Below, in pieces: positions 32,342 to 41,284 of a DNA stretch of 64,000 bases. The stretch's first letter is position 1. Each line of letters starts with the position of its first letter. Source of the DNA: an uncultured Alphaproteobacteria bacterium (GTDB lineage Bacteria; Pseudomonadota; Alphaproteobacteria; RF32; CAG-239); the NCBI GenBank assembly GCA_934277435.1, contig CAKQUE010000004.1, forward strand, positions 24,183-88,182, in the 5' to 3' direction. A program made the translations under genes and the position numbers. Under the pieces are notes generated by a model. It searched no databases, had not been told where the DNA came from, and worked only from the letters and a program-made list of their open reading frames with translations.

Positions 32342-32369
32342 TTAACAAGAATTATGGAAGAGAAAAACA

Positions 32370-33077
32370 ATGAATAATTATAAGAAATTAGAATCCGGCC
32401 GTTCAATGATAGAAATGTTGGGCGTACTGGCTATTATCGGCGTACTGTCTGTTGGTGGTATTGCCGGCTACTCTAAAGCAATGAACAAATTCAAAACAAA
32501 CAAAGTTGCCGATAATTTGGCAATGATTGTAACCAATATCAGAACTCTTTATGCTCAGCAAAATGATTATAGCGGTTTGACTAATGATACTGCTATCAAT
32601 ATGGGTGTAGTACCAGACGAATTGATTAAAAAAACTACCAAGAAAGGTGAGACAACTGCAACAAAAACTTTGCAAAACGCTTTCTTAGGTCCTGTGTTTA
32701 TTAGTTCAGCCACAGTGAAAGGTTTGGATAATGGTACAGATGATGGTGCCAATAGAGGCTTTGTCGTTGCAATGGGAGGTTTAACCAGAGAAGCATGTGT
32801 AACTTTGGCCACAAATGACTGGGGTTCAGGTTATTCCTCTGGTCATGTTGGCATTAAAGCAGCTGGTGCTACAGGTACTTTAGCAGTAGATGACACAAAA
32901 GATGTTTTTGATAAAGTAAATTGTACAGGTGCAAAAGCTACAGGTAAGGGTGATAAAAGTGTAGGCTATGCCTGTGTTGGTGGTTCTGTTATGTCAACTC
33001 CATATAATGTTGCAGATGCATCATCCGCTTGCGATTGCGAATCAAATACTTGCAGTGTTATGCTGAAGTATTACTGA
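32370..33077 (+). CDS. Type IV pilin-like protein
   Basis: A 235-residue protein with a class III prepilin leader: a short charged N-terminus, then G10-RSMIE with Glu at +5 after the predicted cut, followed by the hydrophobic helix MLGVLAIIGVLSVGGIAGYS. The C-terminal half has several cysteines (at CNC-like pairs near residues 189, 202, 221-227) and a Gly/Thr-rich fold, as in PilS-type pilins. It may form a surface fibre or pseudopilus tip. No pilus assembly genes are in the window. A long structured leader precedes it and a terminator follows. Confidence 0.85.
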   Translation: MNNYKKLESGRSMIEMLGVLAIIGVLSVGGIAGYSKAMNKFKTNKVADNLAMIVTNIRTLYAQQNDYSGLTNDTAINMGVVPDELIKKTTKKGETTATKTLQNAFLGPVFISSATVKGLDNGTDDGANRGFVVAMGGLTREACVTLATNDWGSGYSSGHVGIKAAGATGTLAVDDTKDVFDKVNCTGAKATGKGDKSVGYACVGGSVMSTPYNVADASSACDCESNTCSVMLKYY

Positions 33078-33181
33078 GTTTGGAAGAGCGTGACGGTTTG
33101 GGATACTAGTTGCAAACCGCCCGCACATTCCAAAGAACTGCCGTTACTCTCATTGTCTTATAGTCGGCAGTCTTTCTCCGG

Positions 33182-33217
33182 AAACGCCCTTGCTCCTAAC
33201 TCGGGCGTTTCTTTTTA
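33182..33217 (+). terminator. Terminator of the pilin-like gene
   Basis: AAACGCCC/GGGCGTTT stem followed by CTTTTT on the plus strand. Confidence 0.8.
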
Positions 33218-33222
33218 TATAT

Positions 33223-33266
33223 AAAAAGTTCTCCAATCTGCTTTTTACAGAAAGGAGAGCTTTTTT
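33223..33266. terminator. Terminator between convergent genes
   Basis: AAAAAGTTCTCC/GGAGAGCTTTTT 12-bp stem with a long loop and A/T runs on both sides; serves the minus-strand gene at 33273 and possibly the pilin transcript. Confidence 0.7.
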
Positions 33267-33272
33267 AGTTTG

Positions 33273-34367
33273 TCATTTGACTGTACGTTTCAAAACTTCT
33301 AGCATTAATTGGGTAGAAAATTTAGAATCTACATCGTGGTTGGCCAAATAGGTTTCCACATAGTCAAATCGGTAGTTATTTACCCAATGCATTAAAACAG
33401 CAGTGCTTAAAGTTTGGGATTCGGCCAGTGCTTGCATTTCTGTTGGAGCATTGCGCAAGAGCAGGGCATTGATAACGTCGTCGCTTAAGGCTTCTTGTCC
33501 GTCAATCAAGCGCTCTATTTCATCCATATCGCCTTTTTGGACTACTGCCAGCTTGGCCTCATCACAAAGAGTTTGAATGTAGTCCAACAAACTCATAACG
33601 GCGCTGTGGCTAAAGTTTTTAGCAATTTCCAGCTGAACCGCGTCTGACATATAATAATTGTTGTATATGTAGTCATCCAACATATCTATGTCATCAGCGT
33701 AGCGGTGAATATACTTCATAGCCAGTTCCGAAGAAAGATGCCAACAAGCAGCAAGATAACTGCTGGCTTTTTTGTAACCGCCGTCAATGATTTTTTCTAG
33801 AACAGAAGGTGGAAAAGCAGCATTTCTAACGTGCAGCATTGTTTCAATTTCTTCGTCATTGCCACGGTTGAGAATGAGCAATATCTGGGCCTCAGTGAGC
33901 GAAATATCTCTATATTCCAGAATCTCAATAATTTGAAAATGGGTAAAATTCTGCAGAATATAAGTCATATCTTCTTCAGATATTTTGTTTTCTTTCAGCA
34001 AGCTCAAAAGCGCTTCAAAGTGTCCTTGTCGAATGATATTCGAGGCGGGAACATCTAGATTTTTTTGGCATAACAAAGCGATTTCATTGCTCTGATTACG
34101 GTCAATAACCAGCTGTTTAAGTCTGGTATTGGCAATCTTTTTGTTTTTTAGCAAGGCCTCGATTTCATCGGCGCGGCCTCGTTTTAGCAGTGCTTCTTGT
34201 GCTTTGGCGGAAAAATCACTAATATCTCCGGTGCTCAAGCGCGTCATGATGTGTTCATGGTCGCCGTTCAAAACCAGATAGTAGTCGTTTACCTCAAGTC
34301 GGGTCAGAATAAAAACAACAAAGTGTTTTACTAACGCCCACAGCCATTTGAAAAAATGTGTAATCAT
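33273..34367 (-). CDS. Hypothetical alpha-helical repeat protein
   Basis: A 364-residue protein with a hydrophobic N-terminal segment (about 1-20, possible membrane anchor). A repetitive helical body follows: units such as ALLKRGRADEIEALLKNKKI, LLILNRGNDEEIETMLH and AVVQKGDMDEIERLIDGQ recur every 30-50 residues. The pattern is that of an alpha-solenoid resembling leucine-rich-variant or HEAT-type repeats, likely a protein-interaction scaffold. I do not recognise a named family. Confidence 0.7.
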   Translation of the reverse strand: MITHFFKWLWALVKHFVVFILTRLEVNDYYLVLNGDHEHIMTRLSTGDISDFSAKAQEALLKRGRADEIEALLKNKKIANTRLKQLVIDRNQSNEIALLCQKNLDVPASNIIRQGHFEALLSLLKENKISEEDMTYILQNFTHFQIIEILEYRDISLTEAQILLILNRGNDEEIETMLHVRNAAFPPSVLEKIIDGGYKKASSYLAACWHLSSELAMKYIHRYADDIDMLDDYIYNNYYMSDAVQLEIAKNFSHSAVMSLLDYIQTLCDEAKLAVVQKGDMDEIERLIDGQEALSDDVINALLLRNAPTEMQALAESQTLSTAVLMHWVNNYRFDYVETYLANHDVDSKFSTQLMLEVLKRTVK

Positions 34368-34476
34368 AAAAATATGGATTAAGTTAATAATAAAATTTAG
34401 GATTAAAATTTAACAGATAATAAAATTTTTGTCAAGTCATGGCGTCAACAAAATGATATAATTTAGGCTCAACAAT

Positions 34477-34514
34477 AAAAAAACACGGTTACTGTATCAT
34501 AACCGTGTTTTTTG
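34477..34514. terminator. Bidirectional terminator
   Basis: AAAAACACGGTTA/TAACCGTGTTTTT 13-bp stem with eight-base loop, just after the DUF2207 stop on the minus strand. Confidence 0.8.
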
Positions 34515-34530
34515 TTTGGCTTATGTTTGT

Positions 34531-36684
34531 CTAAATGATGCCGATTAGAGCTTGCTTTATGTTTTCGGCAATATCCAGCCGGTAGTAGTTTTTATTTGAA
34601 ACATTCGGCGTAAAATATTCTTGAAGGCTAAGCGCAAAAATATTTGATTGCTGATTGATAAAATCTCGGCTCAAATTTATGGCGTCGGCGCGAGAAATCA
34701 AATATTCTCTAAAGTTACCGACAGCGTTTTTGGCGTCGTTTATAAAGTTGTTATGTTCGCTAAAAATGCGTGAAAAAGCAAAAATTGTGCCAATCATCGC
34801 CACTATCAACAAGGCAGTGATAATACCGGTATAAATGCTGCAAAACAGGGCAATTAACATAATGGCCACAATCGAAAAGCTTTTGAATAGCAGACCAATT
34901 AGGCGGTATTTGAATTTGTGGCGTAAAATCCAAATATAAAAAGCGTATAACAAACTTGAAGATATCATAACCGTCAGGCTTTGCGCCAAATTGATGCTGA
35001 TACCGGCGATGAAAAATTCTGTTAATAACAGCATGATAATACTGAAAACTATGTAACCGATATTTTGCATCAGGCGATATTTTTTGATTTGTTTTTTGAT
35101 GCTCTTTTCAATTATCCTCTGGGTCTTTTTGAATTTCAAATTGTTGGTGACATTGATTTCAATTTGCGTGTTTTTGCGTGAAAACAAAATTCCCAAGGCT
35201 TTTTTCTCTACTTTGGTTAATTTACTGTTTTTGATGTTTTTAGCCACCAAAAAATAACGGTTATTTTCAGATATCAAATCAATGGCGTTTTTGCGATATA
35301 AATCCAAAAGTTCGGCCACATATGCCAAACGGTCGAATTTACCGATTAAAATACTGCGCATTAAGGCTCCGCTGTAGGATGGAGTATATTTTTTGCGCTG
35401 TTCTTTTTTTAGGCTGAAAAGCGACAAGATAAACGATATCAAAATTGTTACGAAACCAAGTCCGGCGTAAACAATATTACCCCAATCATTCAAAAACGTG
35501 TTGAAATTTTTATCATAATTTTTGATAAAAACATTTTTATCCATCACAGTAATAATGTTCATCTCTTCACCGTTATACAACGGTGTTTTATTAGAAAAAG
35601 CCAAAACATTTTTCGCCAAATTAAAAACGTTGGTGCGTTGGTTGCTGATATTTTTCCCTTTGCCGATGATAGCTTCTGCATCTCTGAATGCAAACCCTTG
35701 CGGCAAAGAAATAATGGCGTTGGCCGAAGTTATAAATGCATTCATAGCGCGTCCGGTCATATTCCAATCCATAAATATAAGATTGTCGGCGTTTTGAAGT
35801 TTATGGTTGATGATATAATCAAATTTATAGGTATAAACACCAGGTTCAAGAGGTTGATTATATTTAGGTTTTAGCAAAATATCGCGGCTGCTTTCTTCGG
35901 TGATGTACGGAACTTTGGTGCCGTTGATGGTCACGCTGTTGAGGATAATTTCTATACGATGACCGCGTTTGCCTTGATAATAAGTGCGTTTAGGAAAAAC
36001 ACGGTTCAAACCATAGGCAAACTTTTGTCCGTTGGCGACAATGGTTATACTGTCTTCAACTTTGATATAGCCGTTGGATTGAATGTCTATATAGCTTAAA
36101 AAATACGGAATATGCTCAATGGCCGGAGCTAAAATGCGGCGTCCGCTTGGCAAAGTCGCGCTGACAGTCGGGATTTTTTCTTCTTGTGTTTGTAAAGCTT
36201 CTTCTTGCGGAGCTTTAATAAAGAATCGAGTTGCTGTTTTGGCGGCTTCTTGTTCGGCTTGTTGGGCAACATCGGCGGTTTCGCCGTCAGTCGGTGTTTG
36301 CGGTGCGTCTTTTTGGTGGATTGCCGCTAAAGCCTCCTCATAAATTTTTTCAAAAGTGCTTTTCTTTTCTTCTTTTTGACGTTCATAAAATTCCGGTGGC
36401 GGAACAACGCTGGTTGAAGATGGTTTGCTCCAGTCAATATCATCGGTCATTTCGGTATGAGCTGCTTCTTCAAATCTTTTTTTGAAAAATTCGCGCACGG
36501 CGTTTTCATCATCTGGATCAGGCATTCCGGGCGGCAGTTCTAACGGGTTTTTATGTTCGGAATTGTTTTTGGCCTGCTGCGCCTCATAATCAGGCAAACC
36601 GGATAACAGTACAACGTCAGCGGTGGCGTCGTTTATCAGGCCGCTCAGAGCCAAAAAAGACATCGTTAGAAAAAATTTCTTCAT
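34531..36684 (-). CDS. DUF2207 family membrane protein
   Basis: A 717-residue protein from ATG 36684 (MKKFFLTMSFLAL signal peptide; a farther ATG at 36732 precedes it without a leader). After the signal comes a 170-residue Glu/Pro/Ala-rich low-complexity spacer unusual for the family. Next is a DUF2207-type periplasmic beta domain (about 190-390: IDIQSNGYIKVEDSITI, GLNRVFPKR), then membrane spans near 415-440, 570-640 and a cytoplasmic part. The family is widespread with unknown function. The gene is divergent from the GlmU-type gene. Confidence 0.82.
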   Translation of the reverse strand: MKKFFLTMSFLALSGLINDATADVVLLSGLPDYEAQQAKNNSEHKNPLELPPGMPDPDDENAVREFFKKRFEEAAHTEMTDDIDWSKPSSTSVVPPPEFYERQKEEKKSTFEKIYEEALAAIHQKDAPQTPTDGETADVAQQAEQEAAKTATRFFIKAPQEEALQTQEEKIPTVSATLPSGRRILAPAIEHIPYFLSYIDIQSNGYIKVEDSITIVANGQKFAYGLNRVFPKRTYYQGKRGHRIEIILNSVTINGTKVPYITEESSRDILLKPKYNQPLEPGVYTYKFDYIINHKLQNADNLIFMDWNMTGRAMNAFITSANAIISLPQGFAFRDAEAIIGKGKNISNQRTNVFNLAKNVLAFSNKTPLYNGEEMNIITVMDKNVFIKNYDKNFNTFLNDWGNIVYAGLGFVTILISFILSLFSLKKEQRKKYTPSYSGALMRSILIGKFDRLAYVAELLDLYRKNAIDLISENNRYFLVAKNIKNSKLTKVEKKALGILFSRKNTQIEINVTNNLKFKKTQRIIEKSIKKQIKKYRLMQNIGYIVFSIIMLLLTEFFIAGISINLAQSLTVMISSSLLYAFYIWILRHKFKYRLIGLLFKSFSIVAIMLIALFCSIYTGIITALLIVAMIGTIFAFSRIFSEHNNFINDAKNAVGNFREYLISRADAINLSRDFINQQSNIFALSLQEYFTPNVSNKNYYRLDIAENIKQALIGII

Positions 36685-36769
36685 AAAATCTGTCCTTGTG
36701 TTTACAAATAAAATACTTTTGGCTATTATCATAAAAGATAAAGATTAAAAAAGTTATAAGGAGATACTT

Positions 36770-37495
36770 ATGAAACAAAAAGTTGCTGCTGTTATTTTGG
36801 GAGCCGGTAAAGGCACTCGTATGCATTCGGATAAACCAAAAGTTTTGATGCCGGTGTGCGGAAAAACTATGGTGCGCAGAATTATTGATACACTCGAAAG
36901 TATTCCGGTAGATGAAATAGTTACGGTTATTTCTCCGGACGGAAAAGATGTGGCTAAAGAAGTGGCTCCATACGCAACCTGCGTGCAAGAACTTCAGTTG
37001 GGTACGGGGCACGCTGTTAATTGCGCTAAAGATTTTTTGAAAGATTTTGACGGCACTGTTTTAGTGGTGTTTGGCGATACGCCTTTAATCACTCGCCGTA
37101 CTTTTGAAAAAGCAATCGAAAAAGTAGAAAACGGCTATGCGGTTGTGGTGCTCGGTTTCCGTCCAAAAGATCCGGCTCGTTACGGTCGCTTGATTATGAA
37201 AGGCGATGAGTTAGACCGAATTGTTGAATATAAAGATGCCACTGAAGAAGAGCGCGCTATTGATTTTTGCAATTCAGGCTTTATGTCATTTAGCGGTAAA
37301 CATTTGTTTTCTATTTTGGCGAAAATTGGCAATAAAAACGCTTCCGGCGAGTTTTATTTGACTGACGCAGTGGCCGTGGCAAAACAAATGGGACTGAAAT
37401 GTACAGCTTTTGCCGGCGATGCCGAAGAAGTAGCAAGTGCAAATACATTGGAAGAATTGGCTCAGTTGGAAGAATTTTGCCGAAAGAATAACTAA
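36770..37495 (+). CDS. Stand-alone UDP-GlcNAc pyrophosphorylase domain (GlmU N-terminal type)
   Basis: A 241-residue nucleotidyltransferase with LGAGKGTRMHSDKPKVLMPVCG, the GlmU-type uridylyltransferase signature, LGTGHAV, FGDTPLI and NSGFMSF. Normal bacterial GlmU is about 450 residues and bifunctional, with a left-handed beta-helix acetyltransferase; that part is absent here and no frame downstream encodes it. The protein therefore likely makes UDP-GlcNAc from GlcNAc-1-P, with acetylation done by another protein, or serves another sugar. Overlaps the next gene by one base. Confidence 0.85.
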   Translation: MKQKVAAVILGAGKGTRMHSDKPKVLMPVCGKTMVRRIIDTLESIPVDEIVTVISPDGKDVAKEVAPYATCVQELQLGTGHAVNCAKDFLKDFDGTVLVVFGDTPLITRRTFEKAIEKVENGYAVVVLGFRPKDPARYGRLIMKGDELDRIVEYKDATEEERAIDFCNSGFMSFSGKHLFSILAKIGNKNASGEFYLTDAVAVAKQMGLKCTAFAGDAEEVASANTLEELAQLEEFCRKNN

Positions 37496-38190
37496 TGGAA
37501 CGAGTTTTCAGGTTAATTTTTGATACTTTTTTAGCCGCTTTTATTGCCTTTACTATTTATCTGATAGCGGTGCTGTCGATGTCGCCAAAAAACGATGCTC
37601 AAAACAGGGGGTTTATACCCTGCACCAAAGAATTGGTTGTTCAGGTGTCAGAATGCGGCAGAGGCTCTTTGTGGTGTATGGCTAAAGGAATTTGGCAGGA
37701 CACAAAGTGCAATGTCAAGGTCGTTGCGTCCGGCGTTAAAATGTGGATGTGGCGCGAACAGCCGACTCCGTGGGCCAATTATTTGTTTGTACCATCAGCG
37801 GCGGCAGAGCTGGATAAGGATAATCCATATACCGGCGTGGTTGCAGAAGATGTGCAAACGTTGGAAAGTCAGCGTTTGTTTATTGAGCAACATCAGCAAA
37901 AATTGGAAGAGGCTAAGCATCGGGAATTAAATTTGAATGAGAATGTGCTTTCTGCAATTGAAAATGCCGAACAAGATGCAAAATATATTGAGGGAGAGGC
38001 GGACGAAAATCTAAAAACGCCAGAAAATTACGATATCGGAGATGAAGCTTTTTTAGATAATATTGAAACCGATGAAAGTTCTTCTCAAAATGTGACGGCG
38101 CCGACATCGGTTGAAAATAGAACTAAAGCGGTTTTGAAAAAAAATACAACAAAAAGTATTGAAAAAAAAGGAGAGGTTGATGATAAATAA
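37495..38190 (+). CDS. Hypothetical membrane-anchored protein
   Basis: A 231-residue protein with one N-terminal membrane segment (about 8-28), a periplasmic part containing four cysteines (about 43-72) and an acidic, low-complexity C-terminal half (residues 115-231). I do not recognise the family. It is translationally coupled to both neighbours: one-base overlap with the GlmU-type gene and 11-base overlap with the M3 peptidase. Confidence 0.65.
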   Translation: MERVFRLIFDTFLAAFIAFTIYLIAVLSMSPKNDAQNRGFIPCTKELVVQVSECGRGSLWCMAKGIWQDTKCNVKVVASGVKMWMWREQPTPWANYLFVPSAAAELDKDNPYTGVVAEDVQTLESQRLFIEQHQQKLEEAKHRELNLNENVLSAIENAEQDAKYIEGEADENLKTPENYDIGDEAFLDNIETDESSSQNVTAPTSVENRTKAVLKKNTTKSIEKKGEVDDK

Positions 38191-39955
38191 AATGCCGGCT
38201 TGGGATTTGAGCGACTATTATACAAGTATGAAAGACGCAAAAATTGCCGAAGATTTGGAAAGTTATAGACAGGGAACGGAAGAATTTGCCAAACGTTACA
38301 AAGGCAAATTGGCTGAATTGTCGGCCGAAGAATTTTTGGCTGCTGCCAAAGATATTGAACGCCGTTCAAAAATTGCCAGCCGTTTGGGCGGTTTTGCCTA
38401 TCTCAACATGGTCACACAAATGAAAAATGTTGAAGCCGTGGCGTTTTATCAGGATATTCAAGAAAAATTGACGGATTATTGCAAGCCGGCTATTTTCTTT
38501 TCTTTGGAATTTAACGCTTTGCCCGATGCCAAAATAAATGAGTGGCTGCAAAATAAAGATGTGGCGTTTTATAAATATTGGATAAAGCGTATGCGCAAGT
38601 TCAAAGATTATGAACTTTCTGAACCGGTGGAAGAAATTTTGGTTGAAAAATCTTTGACTTCTTCCGAAGCTTGGGTGCGTTTGTATGAAGAAACGTCTTC
38701 TCGCTTGGTTTATACAGTTGACGGCAAAGAATATAACGATGCCGAACTTTCTAAACTGATGTTGGATAAAAATCCGCAAACTCGTGAAAAAGCCGGCAAA
38801 GAACTGAATCGAGTTTTGAAAGAAAACGGACACTTAACGACCTTTATTTATAATATGGTGATGAAAGACAAAGCCATTGAAGATGAAAAACGGGGCTTTA
38901 AAACTCCGGTTTCTTCTCGCAATTTGAGTGAAGACGTTAGCGATGAAACGGTTGAAGTTTTGGCGCAGACCGTAAAAAAACATTATAAAGATATTTCTGA
39001 GCGTTTTTATAAGCTAAAAGCTAAATGGCTTGGGGTTGAAAAAATTGCTTATTGGGATAGAAACGCGCCGCTACCGTTTGCTGATGACACTACATATAGC
39101 TGGGATGAGGCGGTGCAAATTGTGTTGAACGCCTATAAAGAATTTTCGCCGAAGCTGTATAATATCGCCAAAGACTTTTTTGACCACAATTGGATAGATG
39201 TTCCTCCGCGCGACGGTAAGCGCAGCGGCGCGTTTTGCAGCGGTCCGATTAGCGATGAGCATCCTTATTTGATGCTGAATTTTGTGGGCAAGCAAAACGA
39301 TGTTTTAACCTTAGCGCATGAACTGGGACATGGTTGTCATCATCAGCTGCGTTTGAAAAACGGCGAGTTGAACGAGCATTCTCGTATGACCTCGGAAGAA
39401 GTTGCTTCGGTGTTTGGTGAAATGATGGTGTTTCAATCCATGTTGCGCAATTTGCAAGATGACAAGGCTAAACTTTGCTTAATTGCCTCTAAAGTCGGCG
39501 ATATGATTAATACGGCCATTCGGCAAATTGCCTTCCATTTTTTTGAAACTCGTGCGCACAACGAGCGTAAAAACGGCGAAGTTTCGGAAGAGCGTTTGTG
39601 TCAAATTTGGCTGGAAGAAATGCGCGATAGTTTAGGCGATTATGTGGAAGTTACCGATGACAGTAAGCATATTTGGTCTATGGTCGGTCATTTCTTTTTC
39701 TTGCCGTTTTATGTTTATGCTTATTCATTTGCGGATTGCTTTGTTAATTCGTTGTATCAAGTTAGCCAATCTGGCAGAGTAGAAAATTTTGCCGACAAAT
39801 ATTTGGATATGCTCTCTAAAACTGCCTTGGAAGACTATGACAAGATTTTGGCGCCGTTTGGTTTAAATCCTAACAGTCCGGATTTTTGGGAATATGGTTT
39901 ATCCCTCATTTCATCGTATATTGATATGTTGGAAGAACTTGATTCTCGGATATAA
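38180..39955 (+). CDS. M3 family oligoendopeptidase (PepF type)
   Basis: A 591-residue zinc metallopeptidase from ATG 38180 (AAGGAGAGG ribosome site). The zinc motif HELGH is at 380-384, with the third ligand Glu in the following ...TSEEVASVFGEM segment. N-terminal PAWDLSDYY and the GAFCSGPISDEHPYLMLNF segment are typical of alphaproteobacterial PepF/M3 enzymes, which cut short peptides in the cytoplasm. A palindromic element copy lies just beyond the stop. Confidence 0.9.
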   Translation: MINKMPAWDLSDYYTSMKDAKIAEDLESYRQGTEEFAKRYKGKLAELSAEEFLAAAKDIERRSKIASRLGGFAYLNMVTQMKNVEAVAFYQDIQEKLTDYCKPAIFFSLEFNALPDAKINEWLQNKDVAFYKYWIKRMRKFKDYELSEPVEEILVEKSLTSSEAWVRLYEETSSRLVYTVDGKEYNDAELSKLMLDKNPQTREKAGKELNRVLKENGHLTTFIYNMVMKDKAIEDEKRGFKTPVSSRNLSEDVSDETVEVLAQTVKKHYKDISERFYKLKAKWLGVEKIAYWDRNAPLPFADDTTYSWDEAVQIVLNAYKEFSPKLYNIAKDFFDHNWIDVPPRDGKRSGAFCSGPISDEHPYLMLNFVGKQNDVLTLAHELGHGCHHQLRLKNGELNEHSRMTSEEVASVFGEMMVFQSMLRNLQDDKAKLCLIASKVGDMINTAIRQIAFHFFETRAHNERKNGEVSEERLCQIWLEEMRDSLGDYVEVTDDSKHIWSMVGHFFFLPFYVYAYSFADCFVNSLYQVSQSGRVENFADKYLDMLSKTALEDYDKILAPFGLNPNSPDFWEYGLSLISSYIDMLEELDSRI

Positions 39956-39974
39956 TGGAACTCGTCTAATGGGA

Positions 39975-40077
39975 AAAACTCGTCTAATGGCTTTCTGCTG
40001 GTAAGATTTTTTCTTATGTACTAGTTTGTACACTGCGAAAAAATCTTACTTCGCATTAAGCTCATTATTCGAGTTTC
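39975..40077. repeat. Palindromic 3'-end element, copy 4
   Basis: A 103-bp copy of the 25332 element with a few changes, 19 bases after the M3 peptidase stop; a partial left end (AACTCGTCTAATGG) precedes it at 39959. Its ends are AAACTCG and CGAGTTT. Confidence 0.8.
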
Positions 40078-40094
40078 TGAGAGATTGTGAGTTT

Positions 40095-40312
40095 TGCGCT
40101 CGTGTACCGCTTTGTACACGTCGCTTAAAAATTCCGTCGCATATACGCACGCTATCCGAGTTTCTGCAAGCTTGTGCCGGTTGCAACAATAAGTAGCCGG
40201 TTTTTCTTATGTACTATTTTGTACACGGCGAAAAAATCTTACTTCGCATCTACGCACGCTATCCGAGTTTCTGCAAGCTTGTGCCGGTTGCCTTAAAGCA
40301 GCCGGTTTTTAT
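40095..40312. repeat. Composite of partial palindromic elements and CCGGTTGC hairpins
   Basis: Two partial elements of the 16886 type (ending CGAGTTTC at about 40165 and 40270), each followed by a CCGGTTGC/GCAGCCGG-type hairpin (40178-40205 and 40281-40310) with a T-run. Together with 39975-40077 and 40320-40500 they fill the 655-base gap. Confidence 0.75.
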
Positions 40313-40319
40313 TATTATT

Positions 40320-40500
40320 TTCGTTGTCATACTTGGGAGGCACACCCCACAGGATGTGCCAATCCCGAGTATCCATAATGCCATTGCGGTAGCAATGTCA
40401 ATATGCGTTGCTTTCAGCAACAAAGTTGTGGCTTCTCCAGTCTGCCTCGGTCTATAAGGCGGTATGAGGCGTTAAAGAATAAAGTTGAGAGAAAAAGCGG
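40320..40500. repeat. Interspersed repeat family B, copy 2
   Basis: About 180 bp homologous to 25485-25665, in the same order after the hairpins. From 40500 to the next gene the sequence is AT-rich with nothing recognisable. Confidence 0.75.
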
Positions 40501-40610
40501 GAGCGTTAGTTTAGTAGCGTTTTTTTATTATTGTAAAAGAATGCTTGTTATTTAACGATATTTTATACTTTTCGTTCTAAAATTTATTAAAATTACAAAG
40601 GAGTGAGAAT

Positions 40611-41147
40611 ATGAAAAAGTTAATCGCGGTTCTGAGTTGTCTAGTTTTTTTCTTGAGTGCGTGCGACAATAAAAAAACAGAAGAAAACACCGAAAATACG
40701 CCGCAGCCGGTTGCAAACGCAAATATGAAAACAGAAAATAATGTTTCTAATGAGCTGTGGGAAAATATCAACGGCGAACCGGCTAATTTTGAAAAAGCTT
40801 TTGAACAACTTAACGATGTGCAGAAATATTATTTTTGTGCGGCGTTTTCGATGGGAGCAATGTCTGTTTCCAAACCCGAAACTGCCTCGGCTATGGTAAA
40901 TTATTTTTTGGGCTTGGGCGTGGTTAAATATGGTCAGGGAATTGATGATATGACTTATCCGGCATTTGATTCCGGCAAACATATTTTCCACTATGAATTG
41001 GTGGTAAATGATATTTTGGATAAAAAAATCTGTGAAAATATTATAGTTGAAGCCACGGGATTTGCTAAAGAAAATAATATTAACGCTGAAACGCTGAATG
41101 ATAAAGGTAAACAAGAAGTCGAAAAAATTGTGGAAAAATTAAAGTGA
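40611..41147 (+). CDS. Hypothetical lipoprotein
   Basis: A 178-residue lipoprotein with signal MKKLIAVLSCLVFFL and lipobox SAC (Cys18), then a Glu/Asn/Thr-rich linker and an alpha-helical domain from about residue 45. No family recognised. It is a single-gene unit with a good ribosome site (AAGGAG) and its own terminator. Confidence 0.75.
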   Translation: MKKLIAVLSCLVFFLSACDNKKTEENTENTPQPVANANMKTENNVSNELWENINGEPANFEKAFEQLNDVQKYYFCAAFSMGAMSVSKPETASAMVNYFLGLGVVKYGQGIDDMTYPAFDSGKHIFHYELVVNDILDKKICENIIVEATGFAKENNINAETLNDKGKQEVEKIVEKLK

Positions 41148-41170
41148 TTAATTTTGGTTTCTGACCGTTT

Positions 41171-41208
41171 AAACGCCTGTATTTATATAATTCAGGTGTT
41201 TATTTTTA
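41171..41208 (+). terminator. Terminator after the lipoprotein gene
   Basis: AAACGCCTG/CAGGTGTTT stem with long loop followed by ATTTTTA. Confidence 0.7.
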
Positions 41209-41284
41209 TATTGTCCTTGACAAAAAATACAAAACAAACTATATTCAAGACCAAATCTTAATTATTAATTTAAATTTTATATGT

